Below are positions 36,823-47,301 of a stretch of 64,000 nt of DNA, in pieces; the first letter of the stretch is position 1, and each line of letters starts with the position of its first letter. The notes under the pieces are model-generated. The model searched no databases and was not told the DNA's origin. It worked only from the letters and a program-made list of their open reading frames with translations. The translations under genes were made by a program, and so were the position numbers. Source of the DNA: Paraburkholderia heleia NBRC 101817 (GTDB lineage Bacteria; Pseudomonadota; Gammaproteobacteria; Burkholderiales; Burkholderiaceae); the NCBI RefSeq assembly GCF_000739775.1, contig NZ_BBJH01000007.1:124001-188000 (forward strand), given 5' to 3'.

Positions 36823-37734
36823 ATGCAGATCCAGAAGATCCAGAGCCAGTTCAAGACGGTTGCGCTCGTTGGGCGCAGCAACACGCCAGGCATCGCCGAG
36901 CCGCTGACGGCGCTCGCCCAGACCATTTCGAAGCGCGGCTTCGAGGTCGTGTTCGAAGCGCAAACCGCAGAGGAAATCGGCGCGCAAGGCTATCCCGCGC
37001 TGCAGCCTGCCGAAATCGGCGCGCGCGCGGACGTGGCCGTCGTGCTCGGCGGCGACGGCACGATGCTCGGCATCGGCCGCCAGCTCGCGCCCTACCGCAC
37101 GCCGCTCATCGGCATCAACCACGGGCGGCTCGGCTTCATCACCGACATCGCGTTCTCCGAGATGCAGGAGGTCGTGCCGCAACTGCTCGCGGGTTCGTTC
37201 GAGCGCGAAGAGCGCTCGCTGCTGGAGTCGCGCATCACGCGTGACGGCGACCCGATCTACCACGCGCTCGCCTTCAACGACGTGGTCGTCAACCGTAGCG
37301 GCTTTTCGGGCATGGCCGAACTGCGCGTGAACGTGGATGGCCGCTTCATGTACAACCAGCGCTCCGACGGTTTGATCGTCGCGACGCCCACGGGCTCGAC
37401 CGCCTACGCGCTGTCGTCGCAGGGGCCGATCCTGCATCCGCAGTTGCAAGGCATCGTGCTCGTGCCGATCGCGCCGCACGCGCTCTCGAACCGCCCGATC
37501 GTGCTGCCCGACGACTGCAAGGTGAGCATCCAGATCGTGGCGGGGCGCGACGTCAACGTGAACTTCGACATGCAGTCGTTCACCGCGCTGGAGCTGAACG
37601 ACGTGATCGAGGTGCGCCGCTCGCGCCATACCGTGCCCTTCCTGCACCCGGTCGGCTACAGTTATTACCGCACGCTGCGCAAGAAGCTGCACTGGAACGA
37701 GCACCCCTTGCTGCAGGGCGATCCGGAGGACTAG
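36823..37734 (+). CDS. nadK: NAD kinase
   Basis: Phosphorylates NAD to NADP. 303 residues. Active-site motif [12 protein letters not shown] at about residue 75, then [42 protein letters not shown] and the C-terminal block follow. Divergent from hrcA and upstream of recN, the usual Burkholderiales order. Confidence 0.98.
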   Translation: MQIQKIQSQFKTVALVGRSNTPGIAEPLTALAQTISKRGFEVVFEAQTAEEIGAQGYPALQPAEIGARADVAVVLGGDGTMLGIGRQLAPYRTPLIGINHGRLGFITDIAFSEMQEVVPQLLAGSFEREERSLLESRITRDGDPIYHALAFNDVVVNRSGFSGMAELRVNVDGRFMYNQRSDGLIVATPTGSTAYALSSQGPILHPQLQGIVLVPIAPHALSNRPIVLPDDCKVSIQIVAGRDVNVNFDMQSFTALELNDVIEVRRSRHTVPFLHPVGYSYYRTLRKKLHWNEHPLLQGDPED

Positions 37735-37759
37735 GGTCTTCGCGTGACGCGCGCGTCCG

Positions 37760-37788
37760 TTGCCACGCATTTGCCACTCAGTTGCCAC
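37760..37788. repeat. Three TTGCCAC units at an 11-bp step upstream of recN
   Basis: TTGCCAC begins at 37760, 37771 and 37782, exactly 11 bp apart, in the 111-bp nadK-recN gap. The same heptamer, again at an 11-bp step, precedes the nitrilase gene (47220). Confidence 0.8.
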
Positions 37789-37845
37789 GCGGCCGGCGGT
37801 CCCACGGTAATCAAAGCCAACCCCAAAAAAGCAGAACCAGACGCC

Positions 37846-39525
37846 ATGCTTCGCCATCTCTCGATTCGCGACTTCGTGATCGTCGCCGCGCTCGACCTCG
37901 AATTCGACAGCGGCTTCACGGTGTTTTCCGGCGAAACCGGCGCGGGCAAGTCGATCCTGATCGACGCCCTCGCCCTCACGCTCGGCGCGCGCGCCGACGC
38001 GAGCGTCGTGCGCACAGGCGAGAGCCGCGCCGACATCACCGCCGAGTTCGATGTGCCCGCGCATGCCGCGCTGTGGCTCGACGAGCAGGCGCTCGCGAAC
38101 GGCGACGGCGAGCACACGGTCATGATGCGTCGCGTGGTGGACAACGGCGGGCGCTCGCGTGCCTTCATCAACGGCACGCCCGCCACGCTCGCGCAGCTGC
38201 GCGAACTGGGCGAAATGCTCGTGGACATCCACGGCCAGCATGCGCACCAGCTGCTCATGCGCTCCGATGCGCAGCGCGAACTGTTCGATACGCACGCCGG
38301 CCTCACGGATCTCGCCGCCACCGTCGCGCGCGCGTGGCGCGCGGCGCGCGACGCGCGTCTTGCACTGCAAAGCGCCATGTCGCGCGACCGCGAACTGCAG
38401 CTCGAGCGCGAGCGCCTTGCGTGGCAGCTCGCCGAGCTCGACAAGCTCGCGCCGCAGCCGGGCGAATGGGAAGAAATGAACGCGGAGCACGTGCGGCTTG
38501 CGAACTCGGCCAACCTCATCGAAGGCGTGCAAGGCGCGCTCGCGGCGCTGTCCGAATCCGATGAAGCGATGCTCTCGCAGCTGAACGCGATCGTCTCGAA
38601 GCTGCGCTCTCTCGCCGAGGTCGATGCCGAGCTCAACGACGCGCTCGCCGCGCTCGAGCCGGCCGCGATCCAGATTCAGGAAGCCGCATACTCGCTCTCG
38701 CATTACGCGCAACGTCTCGATCTCGATCCGCAACATCTCGCGCAGGTGGAACGGCGGCTCGACGCGCTGCATTCGACGGCGCGCAAGTTCCGCCTCGCGG
38801 CCGAGACGCTTCCCGAGGAACACGCGGCACGCCGCCAGCAGCTCGCGGCGCTCGACGCCGCGTCCGATCTCGACGGCCTGCGCGCCGCGGAGCAAAAGGC
38901 GCAGGACGCCTATCTCGTGCAGGCGCGCCAGCTCTCGAAGGCGCGCGCCAAGGCGGCGAAGGCGCTCGGCGCGGCGGTCACGCAAGGCATGCAGGAACTG
39001 TCGATGGCGGGCGGCAGCTTCGAGGTCGCGCTCGTGGCGCTCGGCAGCAGCTCGACTGGTGAGCCGATCGGCGGCACGCATGGCCTGGAGCAGATCGAAT
39101 TCCGCGTGGCGGGCCATGCCGGCGTGCCGCTGCGCCCGCTCGCGAAGATCGCCTCGGGCGGCGAACTCGCTCGCATCAGCCTCGCGCTCGCCGTGATCGC
39201 GAGCGCGGCGAGTCCCACGCCCACCCTGATCTTCGACGAAGTCGATACGGGCATTGGCGGGGGCGTCGCCGAAGTGGTCGGACGTTTGCTGCATCAGCTC
39301 GGGCGTGCGCGCCAGGTGCTGTGCGTCACGCACTTGCCGCAGGTCGCGGCGCGCGGCGACCATCACTTCCAGGTGGCGAAGTCCGGCGACGGCAACGGCG
39401 GCACGGTCTCGGCCGTCACGCCGCTCGACAGGGGCGGCCGCGTGGAAGAAGTCGCGCGCATGCTGGGCGGGCTGGAGATTACCGCGACGACGCGGCGCCA
39501 CGCGAAGGAGATGCTGGCGGCCTGA
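37846..39525 (+). CDS. recN: DNA repair protein RecN
   Basis: SMC-like ATPase of double-strand-break repair. The start at 37846 gives 559 residues and begins MLRHLSIRDFVIV; the frame extends to 37744 but without support, and the ribosome site is weak. Walker A FSGETGAGKSILIDAL is at about 28-43, and long coiled coils run from about 160 to 370. The ABC signature is ASGGELARISLAL at about 437 and Walker B TLIFDEVDTGIGG at about 460, then CVTHLPQVAARGDHH. No clear LexA box was recognised upstream. Confidence 0.97.
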   Translation: MLRHLSIRDFVIVAALDLEFDSGFTVFSGETGAGKSILIDALALTLGARADASVVRTGESRADITAEFDVPAHAALWLDEQALANGDGEHTVMMRRVVDNGGRSRAFINGTPATLAQLRELGEMLVDIHGQHAHQLLMRSDAQRELFDTHAGLTDLAATVARAWRAARDARLALQSAMSRDRELQLERERLAWQLAELDKLAPQPGEWEEMNAEHVRLANSANLIEGVQGALAALSESDEAMLSQLNAIVSKLRSLAEVDAELNDALAALEPAAIQIQEAAYSLSHYAQRLDLDPQHLAQVERRLDALHSTARKFRLAAETLPEEHAARRQQLAALDAASDLDGLRAAEQKAQDAYLVQARQLSKARAKAAKALGAAVTQGMQELSMAGGSFEVALVALGSSSTGEPIGGTHGLEQIEFRVAGHAGVPLRPLAKIASGGELARISLALAVIASAASPTPTLIFDEVDTGIGGGVAEVVGRLLHQLGRARQVLCVTHLPQVAARGDHHFQVAKSGDGNGGTVSAVTPLDRGGRVEEVARMLGGLEITATTRRHAKEMLAA

Positions 39526-39600
39526 GCGAGACTGCGCCTCGCGTATCGGGCGTATCGGGCACATCAAGCGCGCCGGCCGTCGACGCCTCGCGCACGCGCG

Positions 39601-42420
39601 CTAAGCCTCCCCCCGCTCCCCGAACACGCGCTTCCACAGCGCCAGCACGGCCCCGCGCTCGCGCTCCACACGCGCCGGATCGACGCGCGCCTTCTCCATG
39701 CCGTCGAGCCGCAGCTGGTGCTGCAGCTTGCGATAAAGCCGGTACGCCGAGCCTATCGTCTCGGCCTCCTCCTCGCTCATGAGCCCGAAGCGCGACACCT
39801 CGCGCAGCAGCGCGATATTGCCCGTGTTGCGGATCAGCTCGGGGTCCTGCGCCGCGTGCAGCAGCACCCAGTACTGGACGAGAAACTCGATGTCCACCAT
39901 GCCGCCGCGGTCGTGCTTCAGGTCGAAGAGTTCGGTGCGGTTCGGGTGGCCGTCTTCCACGCGCTGGCGCATCTGCACGATCTCGCTCGCGAGCGGCGCG
40001 GCGTCGCGAGGCGTGGTCAGCACCTGCACGCGGATCGCCTCGAAGGCGCTGCCGATCGCCGCGTCGCCGGCCGAGAAGCGCGCACGCGTAAGCGCCTGGT
40101 GCTCCCAGACCCACGCCGTGTTCGCCGCGTCGCCTTCGCGCAGCTGGTAGCGGCGGAACGCGTCGAGGTCGGTCACGAGCAGGCCCGACTCGCCGTTCGG
40201 CCGCAGGCGCAGATCGACGTCGAACAGCGTGCCGGCGCCGGTGGCGGTGGTGAGCCAGGTGATGAGGCGGCGCGCGAAGGTCGCGTAGATCTCCGAGGCG
40301 CGCTCGTCCTCGTCGTCGTACAGGAAGATGATGTCGAGGTCCGACGCGTAGCCCAGCTCCTTGCCGCCGAGCTTGCCGTACGCGATCGCCGCGAAGCGCG
40401 GCACCTCGCGATGGCGCCTCGCGAACTGCTTCCAGACGGTCTCGATGGTGACGTCGAGCACGGCGTCGGCAAGCTCGGAGAGCCGGTCGCTCACGTGCTC
40501 CACGGAGAGTCGCCCCGCCAGGTCGTTGAGCAGGATGCGGAACACCTCGGCCTGATGCGCGTGGCGCAGCAGGTCCATCTGCTGTTCGACGTCGGTTGCC
40601 GCCGCGAGGCGCGCGCGCAACAGGCGCGAGAACTCGGGCCAGTCGAAGGGCGACGCAACCGCCTCGTCGTCGAGCAGTTCGTCGAGCAGTTGCGGATGGC
40701 GGATCAAATAGCCCGCCGCCCAGCGCGAGCCGCCCAGTACCTTGAGCACGCGGTTGAGCGCGTCCGGATATTCGCAGAGCAGCGCGAGATACGCTCCGCG
40801 CCTGATCACGGCTTCGAGCAGGTCGAACATGCGCGCGAGCGTGTCGCCGCGGCGCTCACGCGGCTCGAGCGTGCGCGCGGCTTCGAGCGCGCGCTGCGCG
40901 ACGCTGTCGAAGCGCTCGCGGCTCTTTTCGGGCAAGCCCACGTAACGCGACGACTGCCAGAGTCCGCGCAGGCGCGCGAGCAGCGGCGCAGGGTCGTCGA
41001 TGCCCAGTTCCGCGAGACGCTCGAGCAACGACTCGTCGGCGCCCTCTTCCATGAGCGCGCCGCTCCAGACCCATGCCGCCGCGCCGTCTTCGGACGCGCC
41101 GCAGCCGCCCTCGCCGCCCACCTTGTCGGAAAAGATCTGCACGAACTGACGCTCGACGTTGCCGCGGTGGCCGTCGAGTGCCGTCATCAGCGCGGCGTAG
41201 TCGGCAAAGCCCATCGACTTCGCGAGCGCCGCGCGCTCCCCGGCGTCGACAGGCATGGCATGCGTTTGCGCGTCGTCGCGGTACTGCAGGCGATGCTCGA
41301 GGTCGCGCAGAAAGTTGTAGGCGCGCGTGAGCTCGCCGCACACCTGCGGCGCGATCAGCCCGCGCGCGGCGGCGTAGCCGAGCACCGCGAGCGTCGGGCG
41401 CACGCGAAAGCCCGCATCCTGGCCGCCACGAATGAGCTGGAACACCTGGGCGCTAAACTCGATCTCGCGAATCCCGCCGCGCCCGAGCTTGATGTCGTCG
41501 GCCTTGTCGGGGCGCATCATGGCGCGCCGCTGCGCTTCCTGGCGAATCTGCAGGTGCAGCGAGCGGATCGCGCTGATCACGCCGAAGTCCAGATAGCGCC
41601 GGTAGACAAACGGCTTCACGAGCGAATCGAGCTGGCGTGCCAGACGCAGCGCGCTGTCGCCCTCGTCTGCCGAAACGAGCCGCCCCTTGATCCATGCATA
41701 GCGTTCCCACTCGCGGCCCTGCACGTAGAAGTACTCTTCGAGCATGCCGAGGCTGCACACGAGCGGCCCGGAGTCGCCGTTCGGGCGCAGGCGCATGTCC
41801 ACGCGAAACACGAAGCCGTCGGCCGTCACGTCGCTCAAGGCGCCGATCAGGCGCTTGCCCACGCGCGTGAAGAAGTCCTGCGTGGCGATGGGCGAGCGCT
41901 GGCCACCCGTGGTTTCGCCGTCGTCTTCGTAGACGAAGATCAGGTCGATGTCGGACGAAACGTTCAGCTCGCGCCCGCCCAGCTTGCCCATGCCCACCAC
42001 GCCGAGCGTGAGGCGCTCGCCGCCCGGGCCGCGCGGCTCGCCGAAGAGCGTCTCGAGGTCGGCGCTCACGCAGGCGAGCGCGCGCTGGATCGTGACTTCG
42101 GCGAGGTCGGTCATGCTGCCGGTCACTTCGGGGACGTCGGCCACCCCGCCGAGGTCCCGCTCCATCACGGCGCAGATCACTTCCACGCGCAACTGGCGCA
42201 GGACCGTCTTCAACTGCTCGTCGTTGAGCGGCGCGCCAGGTGCGGCGTTTGCTTCAGCGAGCCGTTGTTCGCTCAACGCGTCGAGCCGCGCGACGATGCG
42301 TTCGCGCGAGAGCGGCGCGGCTGCCAGCGCCTCGACCTGCGCCGCCAGGCCGGGACGCGCGGCGTAAGCGCGTGCTGCATAGCGGGAATAGCTGGAACTC
42401 AGAAGAGGGATGTCGGTCAT
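39601..42420 (-). CDS. glnE: Bifunctional glutamine synthetase adenylyltransferase / deadenylase
   Basis: GlnE attaches or removes AMP on glutamine synthetase in response to PII and glutamine. The start at 42420 gives 939 residues, the family size; the frame extends to 42750 without support. The two nucleotidyltransferase domains are both present: GMGKLGGRELNVSSDIDLIFVYEDD at about 140-165 (adenylyl-removing half) and AYGKLGGKELGYASDLDIIFLYDDE at about 677-701 (adenylylating half). Each is followed by a helical bundle with VDMRLRPNGDSG and VDLRLRPNGESG. Confidence 0.97.
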   Translation of the reverse strand: MTDIPLLSSSYSRYAARAYAARPGLAAQVEALAAAPLSRERIVARLDALSEQRLAEANAAPGAPLNDEQLKTVLRQLRVEVICAVMERDLGGVADVPEVTGSMTDLAEVTIQRALACVSADLETLFGEPRGPGGERLTLGVVGMGKLGGRELNVSSDIDLIFVYEDDGETTGGQRSPIATQDFFTRVGKRLIGALSDVTADGFVFRVDMRLRPNGDSGPLVCSLGMLEEYFYVQGREWERYAWIKGRLVSADEGDSALRLARQLDSLVKPFVYRRYLDFGVISAIRSLHLQIRQEAQRRAMMRPDKADDIKLGRGGIREIEFSAQVFQLIRGGQDAGFRVRPTLAVLGYAAARGLIAPQVCGELTRAYNFLRDLEHRLQYRDDAQTHAMPVDAGERAALAKSMGFADYAALMTALDGHRGNVERQFVQIFSDKVGGEGGCGASEDGAAAWVWSGALMEEGADESLLERLAELGIDDPAPLLARLRGLWQSSRYVGLPEKSRERFDSVAQRALEAARTLEPRERRGDTLARMFDLLEAVIRRGAYLALLCEYPDALNRVLKVLGGSRWAAGYLIRHPQLLDELLDDEAVASPFDWPEFSRLLRARLAAATDVEQQMDLLRHAHQAEVFRILLNDLAGRLSVEHVSDRLSELADAVLDVTIETVWKQFARRHREVPRFAAIAYGKLGGKELGYASDLDIIFLYDDEDERASEIYATFARRLITWLTTATGAGTLFDVDLRLRPNGESGLLVTDLDAFRRYQLREGDAANTAWVWEHQALTRARFSAGDAAIGSAFEAIRVQVLTTPRDAAPLASEIVQMRQRVEDGHPNRTELFDLKHDRGGMVDIEFLVQYWVLLHAAQDPELIRNTGNIALLREVSRFGLMSEEEAETIGSAYRLYRKLQHQLRLDGMEKARVDPARVERERGAVLALWKRVFGERGEA

Positions 42421-42748
42421 GGAGTGCTGCTTGCCGGGAGGGCCCGCTGTTCGCTGTTGTTTCGCCGCGCGCGCCTGGGTTGATGACGTTGTCGATGTGA
42501 CGATGCCGATACCGATGGCTCGACTGCGAGGGTTCGCCCCGCACCACGCACGCACCGCACGCACCGCGCGCGGGGTCTCATGGTGCGCTTCGCCGATGCA
42601 TCCGGCATAGCCGCCGCTGCAGTGCAAAAAATCATGCGTATCACGCGCCGCGCGGCCATCCCGGCTTCCCCGGATGGTCGTTCTGACGGCCCGCTGTGAT
42701 ACATTTCGTCGTTGGAACGCAACGCTACCATACCCCACCCGCCGCAGC
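42421..42748. other. Divergent glnE-yhdP intergenic region
   Basis: 328 bp, with a CGCACC/CGCACG-rich stretch at about 42538-42575 and an A tract at 42626-42631. An extended -10-like TGTGATACAT (42693-42702) lies about 50 bases before the AsmA-like gene. No gene and no confident regulator site. Confidence 0.4.
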
Positions 42749-45700
42749 ATGTCCGAGCGAAACGATCACGCCGGCCTACCCCAATCTGGACATGCCAGCC
42801 AGGCTACCGAGCCAGGGGGCCCGCACCATCATCACCCGGTCCTGCGCCACACGTTGCGCGTGCTGGCGATCATCGCGCTCGTCCTGTATTTCATCGTCTC
42901 GGTCCTGCTGCTCGGGCTGCGCTACGTCGTGCTGCCATACGTGGACAACTTCCGTCCGCGCATCGAGCAGCTCGTCTCCTCGAAGATTCACGCCGAATTC
43001 CGCATCGGCAGGCTCGCGCCGCACTGGTCGGGCTTTCAGCCCGGCATCGACATCACCGATCTGACGATCCGCGACCGCCACGGCAACATCGCGCTCGACG
43101 TGCCGCACGCCACCGCCTCGGTGTCGTGGCGCTCGGTCGTGCTGCTCGAACCGCTGCTCTCGAGCATCGTGGTCGAGCAGCCCGACGTGCACATCGCGCG
43201 CGAGGACGACGGCACGCTCACTGTGGCAGGCGTGCCGGTGCCCACGGCACACACGGGCAACGCCACCTTCACGACCTGGCTCATGCGCCAGCAGGCCATC
43301 GTGCTGCGCGGCGGCACGCTGCGCTGGCACGACGCCACGCGCGACGTGCCCGACCTCGCGCTCTCGCATATTCGCCTCGCGATTCTCAACGACGGCTACG
43401 ATCACCGCGTCGCGCTCCAGGCGCCGGCCGAGGGCACCGTGCTGCACGGCCCGCTCGACTTCCGCGCGCACTTCAGGCACGCGCACTACGCGCAGGCCGG
43501 CAAGCCGATCAGCTGGACGGGCGACACCTACCTCTCGACCGGCCCCGTCGATCTGCCTACGCTCGCGCGCTACATCCACTTTCCGATTGCCACCTACGCG
43601 GGGCGCATCGACAACTCGATCTGGGCGCACTTCTCGAACGGGCGCATTCTCGAGGCGAGCGGCGCGCTGGAAGGCGCGAACGTTTCGCTGCGCACGCGGC
43701 CCACGCAGCCCCTCCTCGACATGCCGGTCGCGAGCTTCCACTGGAGCCTGGGCATCCAGCCCGGCGACTACGTGCTCAGGCTGCACGACTTCCACGCGGA
43801 ACTGGGCCAGCCGCCGCTCGACGACGGCACGCCGCTCACGCGCTCGCTCGCGCTCAGGACGCTCGATGCGCGTTTTCGCCAGCAAACGCTCCAGCACGGC
43901 CAGTTGATGAGCGTGCGCGGCGACCGCATCGATCTCGGCATCCTCGCCGAGTTCATGCGCGCGCTGCCGCTGCCCGGGCGCGTGCAAGGCGCGCTCGTGC
44001 GCTTCGACCCGCGTGGACTGGTGGCGAACTACGATCTCTCCCTCGAGCGCGCGAAGCCCGAGGCGGGCGAAGCGGCCGTCGAGCAGCGCTCCACGGGTGT
44101 CGAGCCGGTCACCCACTATCGCTTCAAGGGCGACCTGCAGGGCATCAGCGTGAACGCGCAGGAGCCGGGGCCGGGCCTCACGCCGCGCGGCCACCCGCGC
44201 GCGGGACTGCCGGGGGTCGAGAACCTCTGGGGGCACATCGACGCCGACGAGTCGCACGGCACCGTCGACCTCGACACGCACGACGTCGCCATCACGCTGC
44301 CCGGCGTGTTCGACAACCCCCGCCTCACGTTCGACCGGCTCTACGGCGCGGCCAAATGGACGGTGGCCGCCGAGCGCGAGCCCGGCAACCGGCTGAAGGC
44401 GTTCACGGTCGATGTCGCGAAACTGGGCATCGAGAACGCCGACGCGCGCGCGAACATGACCGCGCACTACACGAACCCCGGCAAGGGACGCGGCTCGCTC
44501 GACCTCGTCGCCCATTTCGACGAGGCCAAGGTGAAGGCCATCCCGCGCTACCTGCCCACCGCCATCACCGAGAAGACGCGCATCTACCTCGGCCACGGTC
44601 TGCAGGCAGGCCTGTCGAAGGGCGCGACGATCGAGATTCACGGCGACCTCACCCAATTCCCTTACTCGCGCGCGCCCGACGCGGGCCAGTTCCGCATCGT
44701 CGCCCCGTTCACGGGCGGGCGCTTCGACCCGTCGCCGTTCCCGCCGCGCACGATGCGCAACGGCGCGCCGAACGTCTGGCCCGCTTTCGACGGCATCGAC
44801 GGCGTGTTCAAGCTGCACGAGAACAAGCTGCGCTTCGACGTCGATCGCGGCCACTACCGCAACTTCGTGCTGCGCAACGTGAGCGGGCGCATCGAGGAGC
44901 TGGGCATCAAGGGCTCCGATATCGTGATCGAGGGCAGCGGGCGCGGGCCGCTCGCGGACCTGCTCGACTACGCGGACAACAGCTCGATCGGCTACATGAC
45001 GAAGCACGCCACCGCGAAGGTGCGCGCGCAGGGGCAGTCCACGCTTGCGCTCAAGCTCACGATCCCGCGCCATCCGATGCCGAAGGTGCTGCTCGCGGGC
45101 GCCATCGGCTTCGAGAACAACACGCTCACGGCGAAGAACGTGCCGCCCGTTTCGAACCTCACCGGCCGCGTGCGCTTCACGAACCACAGCGCCAATGTCG
45201 ACCGGCTCACGGCGCACTTCCTCGGCGGCGACCTGCGCGCAAGCGGGGGCATGCGCGACGACGGGCACTATGCGCTGAACGTGGCGGGCGACGTGGCGGT
45301 CGATGCGGCGCGCGGCCTGAACCTGCACGGCATGGCCGCGGCGGCGATCGGGCGCCTGTCGGGCGCGGCGCCCTATTCGCTTTCGATGGCCGGCCAGCGC
45401 GGACGCCTGCCCGACGTGAAGGCCAACGCCGATCTCACGGGCCTGGCTCTCGACCTGCCCGCCCCGTTCGGCAAGGCGGCCGGCACGCCCATGCCGCTGA
45501 ACTTCGAATTGCAGCCCGGCACGGGCGCGCCCGCCGAATCCGCCACCGGCGCCGATGCCAGGGCCGACGACACCGCCTTCGAACATGCGGAACTCACGCT
45601 CGGGCCGCTTGCCGCGCGTTACGTGATGCGCCGCCATCCGGGTCACGTGCCCGAAGTGGTGCGCGGTGCGATCGGGATGAACCGGCCCGCGGATCTTCCC

Positions 45701-47203
45701 TCGGAAGGCGTGACCGCCGCCGTCGACCTGCCCGCCTTCGACGCCGACGCCTGGCGCGCCGTGGTGCAGCAGATGCGCGGCACGGCAGCCGCGCAGGCGC
45801 AAGGCTCGACGCCTGCGCGCACGGCGGCTGCGCCGGTTTCCCCACCGCGGAGCGCAGCAGAAAGGGCAGCAGAACGGCAAGCTCAAAACGCCGCCCCGGA
45901 AGCGGCCTCCGAAGCGGCGGCGGTCAACCCCGCCGCTGCGCCGCAAAGCCCGGCATCGGCCACCACGGCAGCAGCGGCCGCACCCGCCGCCGCCTCGTCG
46001 CCGCTCGCGCCCAACGGCGCGGTCGGCCAGTTCCTGCCGTCGCGCTTCGCGGTCCACGTCGGCATGCTCACGCTGCTCAAGCGGCACTGGGAGAACGTCG
46101 TGCTCGGCGCGTCGCGCACCGGCGAGCGCGGCAACGAATGGCAGGCCAACGTCGCCTCCAACCAGGTCTCGGGCCACGTCTCGTGGAAGCCGGGCGCCGT
46201 GCCGGGCGCGCCCGGCACGCTCGAAGCGCGGCTCGCGCGCCTCACCGTGCCCGCCGCCACCGAAAACGACCTGCTCGGTCAGGCGATGTCGCAGCCCGCG
46301 CAGAACATGCCGTCGATCGACCTCGTCGTGAACCAGCTCATCGTGCGCGAGCGCGATCTCGGCCGCCTCCAGGTGAACGCGCACAACTTCGACGACAACG
46401 GCGTGCCGGTCTGGCAGCTCGACCAGCTCGACATCAGCAATCCGGACGCGCACCTCACCGCCACGGAAAACTGGCGCGCGGTAGGCGACACGGCAGCCGG
46501 CGACGACTCTGCGGCCGACGGGATGCACACGCCACGCCGCACGGCGCTCGACTTCCATCTCGACGTCAAGGACGCCGGCGCGCTGCTCATACGCGCGGGC
46601 AGGCCGCACGTGCTCAAGAGCGGCTCGGGCACGCTCTCGGGCAACCTGGAATGGCGAGGCGGCCCCACGCGCATCGACTTCCCGTCGCTGAACGGCAACC
46701 TCGCGCTCGATCTGCGTCACGGCCAGATTCTCAAGGTCGATCCGGGCGTGGCAAGGCTGCTTGGCGTGCTGAGCCTGCAGAGCCTCGCGCGCTTCGCAAC
46801 GATGGACTTCCGCGACATCATCGGCGAAGGCCTGCCGTTCACCAGCGCGACGGCCACCGCGCAGATCCAGAACGGCATTGGCAGCACCAACGACTTCAGG
46901 CTCGTCACCGCGCCCGGGCGCGCGACGATGACGGGCAGCGTGGACCTCGCACACGAAACCCAGGACCTGCGCGTGCACGTGGTGCCGACGGTCAGCGCGG
47001 GCGCGGGCGTGGTCGCGGCGACCATCATCAATCCGCTCTTCGGGCTCGGCGCGCTGATCGGCGACGTGGTGCTCTCGCAGACGCTCGAGCACGCGTTCGC
47101 GATGGACTTCGCGATCACGGGCCCGTGGGCCAAACCGCACGTCGAGCGGCTGCATGGCGATCAGGGTAAGATGGACGCGCAGGCGCCGGCCGCAGCGCAC
47201 TGA
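42749..47203 (+). CDS. yhdP: YhdP-type AsmA-like lipid transport / envelope protein
   Basis: 1484-residue protein anchored in the inner membrane by one helix (about residues 34-58, LRVLAIIALVLYFIVSVLLL) with a very large periplasmic part. The N-terminal SKIHAEFRIGRLAPHWSGFQPGIDI and the C-terminal LSLQSLARFATMDFRDIIGEGLPF plus GLGALIGDVVLSQTLE are blocks of the YhdP/TIGR02099 family. E. coli YhdP, TamB and YdbH are thought to form hydrophobic channels carrying phospholipids to the outer membrane. An Ala/Pro/Ser-rich insert lies at about 1010-1095. Ribosome site weak (GCCGCAGC). Confidence 0.92.
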   Translation: MSERNDHAGLPQSGHASQATEPGGPHHHHPVLRHTLRVLAIIALVLYFIVSVLLLGLRYVVLPYVDNFRPRIEQLVSSKIHAEFRIGRLAPHWSGFQPGIDITDLTIRDRHGNIALDVPHATASVSWRSVVLLEPLLSSIVVEQPDVHIAREDDGTLTVAGVPVPTAHTGNATFTTWLMRQQAIVLRGGTLRWHDATRDVPDLALSHIRLAILNDGYDHRVALQAPAEGTVLHGPLDFRAHFRHAHYAQAGKPISWTGDTYLSTGPVDLPTLARYIHFPIATYAGRIDNSIWAHFSNGRILEASGALEGANVSLRTRPTQPLLDMPVASFHWSLGIQPGDYVLRLHDFHAELGQPPLDDGTPLTRSLALRTLDARFRQQTLQHGQLMSVRGDRIDLGILAEFMRALPLPGRVQGALVRFDPRGLVANYDLSLERAKPEAGEAAVEQRSTGVEPVTHYRFKGDLQGISVNAQEPGPGLTPRGHPRAGLPGVENLWGHIDADESHGTVDLDTHDVAITLPGVFDNPRLTFDRLYGAAKWTVAAEREPGNRLKAFTVDVAKLGIENADARANMTAHYTNPGKGRGSLDLVAHFDEAKVKAIPRYLPTAITEKTRIYLGHGLQAGLSKGATIEIHGDLTQFPYSRAPDAGQFRIVAPFTGGRFDPSPFPPRTMRNGAPNVWPAFDGIDGVFKLHENKLRFDVDRGHYRNFVLRNVSGRIEELGIKGSDIVIEGSGRGPLADLLDYADNSSIGYMTKHATAKVRAQGQSTLALKLTIPRHPMPKVLLAGAIGFENNTLTAKNVPPVSNLTGRVRFTNHSANVDRLTAHFLGGDLRASGGMRDDGHYALNVAGDVAVDAARGLNLHGMAAAAIGRLSGAAPYSLSMAGQRGRLPDVKANADLTGLALDLPAPFGKAAGTPMPLNFELQPGTGAPAESATGADARADDTAFEHAELTLGPLAARYVMRRHPGHVPEVVRGAIGMNRPADLPSEGVTAAVDLPAFDADAWRAVVQQMRGTAAAQAQGSTPARTAAAPVSPPRSAAERAAERQAQNAAPEAASEAAAVNPAAAPQSPASATTAAAAAPAAASSPLAPNGAVGQFLPSRFAVHVGMLTLLKRHWENVVLGASRTGERGNEWQANVASNQVSGHVSWKPGAVPGAPGTLEARLARLTVPAATENDLLGQAMSQPAQNMPSIDLVVNQLIVRERDLGRLQVNAHNFDDNGVPVWQLDQLDISNPDAHLTATENWRAVGDTAAGDDSAADGMHTPRRTALDFHLDVKDAGALLIRAGRPHVLKSGSGTLSGNLEWRGGPTRIDFPSLNGNLALDLRHGQILKVDPGVARLLGVLSLQSLARFATMDFRDIIGEGLPFTSATATAQIQNGIGSTNDFRLVTAPGRATMTGSVDLAHETQDLRVHVVPTVSAGAGVVAATIINPLFGLGALIGDVVLSQTLEHAFAMDFAITGPWAKPHVERLHGDQGKMDAQAPAAAH

Positions 47204-47219
47204 TTTACGCGCCGCTCAG

Positions 47220-47237
47220 TTGCCACTCGGTTGCCAT
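47220..47237. repeat. Two TTGCCA(C/T) units at an 11-bp step
   Basis: TTGCCAC at 47220 and TTGCCAT at 47231 in the gap before the nitrilase gene. Same core and step as upstream of recN. Confidence 0.6.
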
Positions 47238-47301
47238 TAACAGTGCGCCGCGGGCACGCGGCATGCGCGCCATGCACCCCGAACCCATTCAAGATCTGCC
47301 G

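Noticed and set aside
36805..39567. Antisense open frame of about 920 codons opposite nadK and recN
   Set aside because: Same artefact; spans two well-supported genes and has no ribosome site or domain.
42421..42750. 110-codon N-terminal extension of GlnE
   Set aside because: Crosses into the divergent yhdP promoter region and start; family length is reached from 42420.
42776..47200. Very long antisense open frame (about 1470 codons) opposite the YhdP-like gene
   Set aside because: A shadow of high-G+C codon usage. Composition is Arg/His/Val/Glu-rich with no motifs, while the plus frame has family blocks from end to end.
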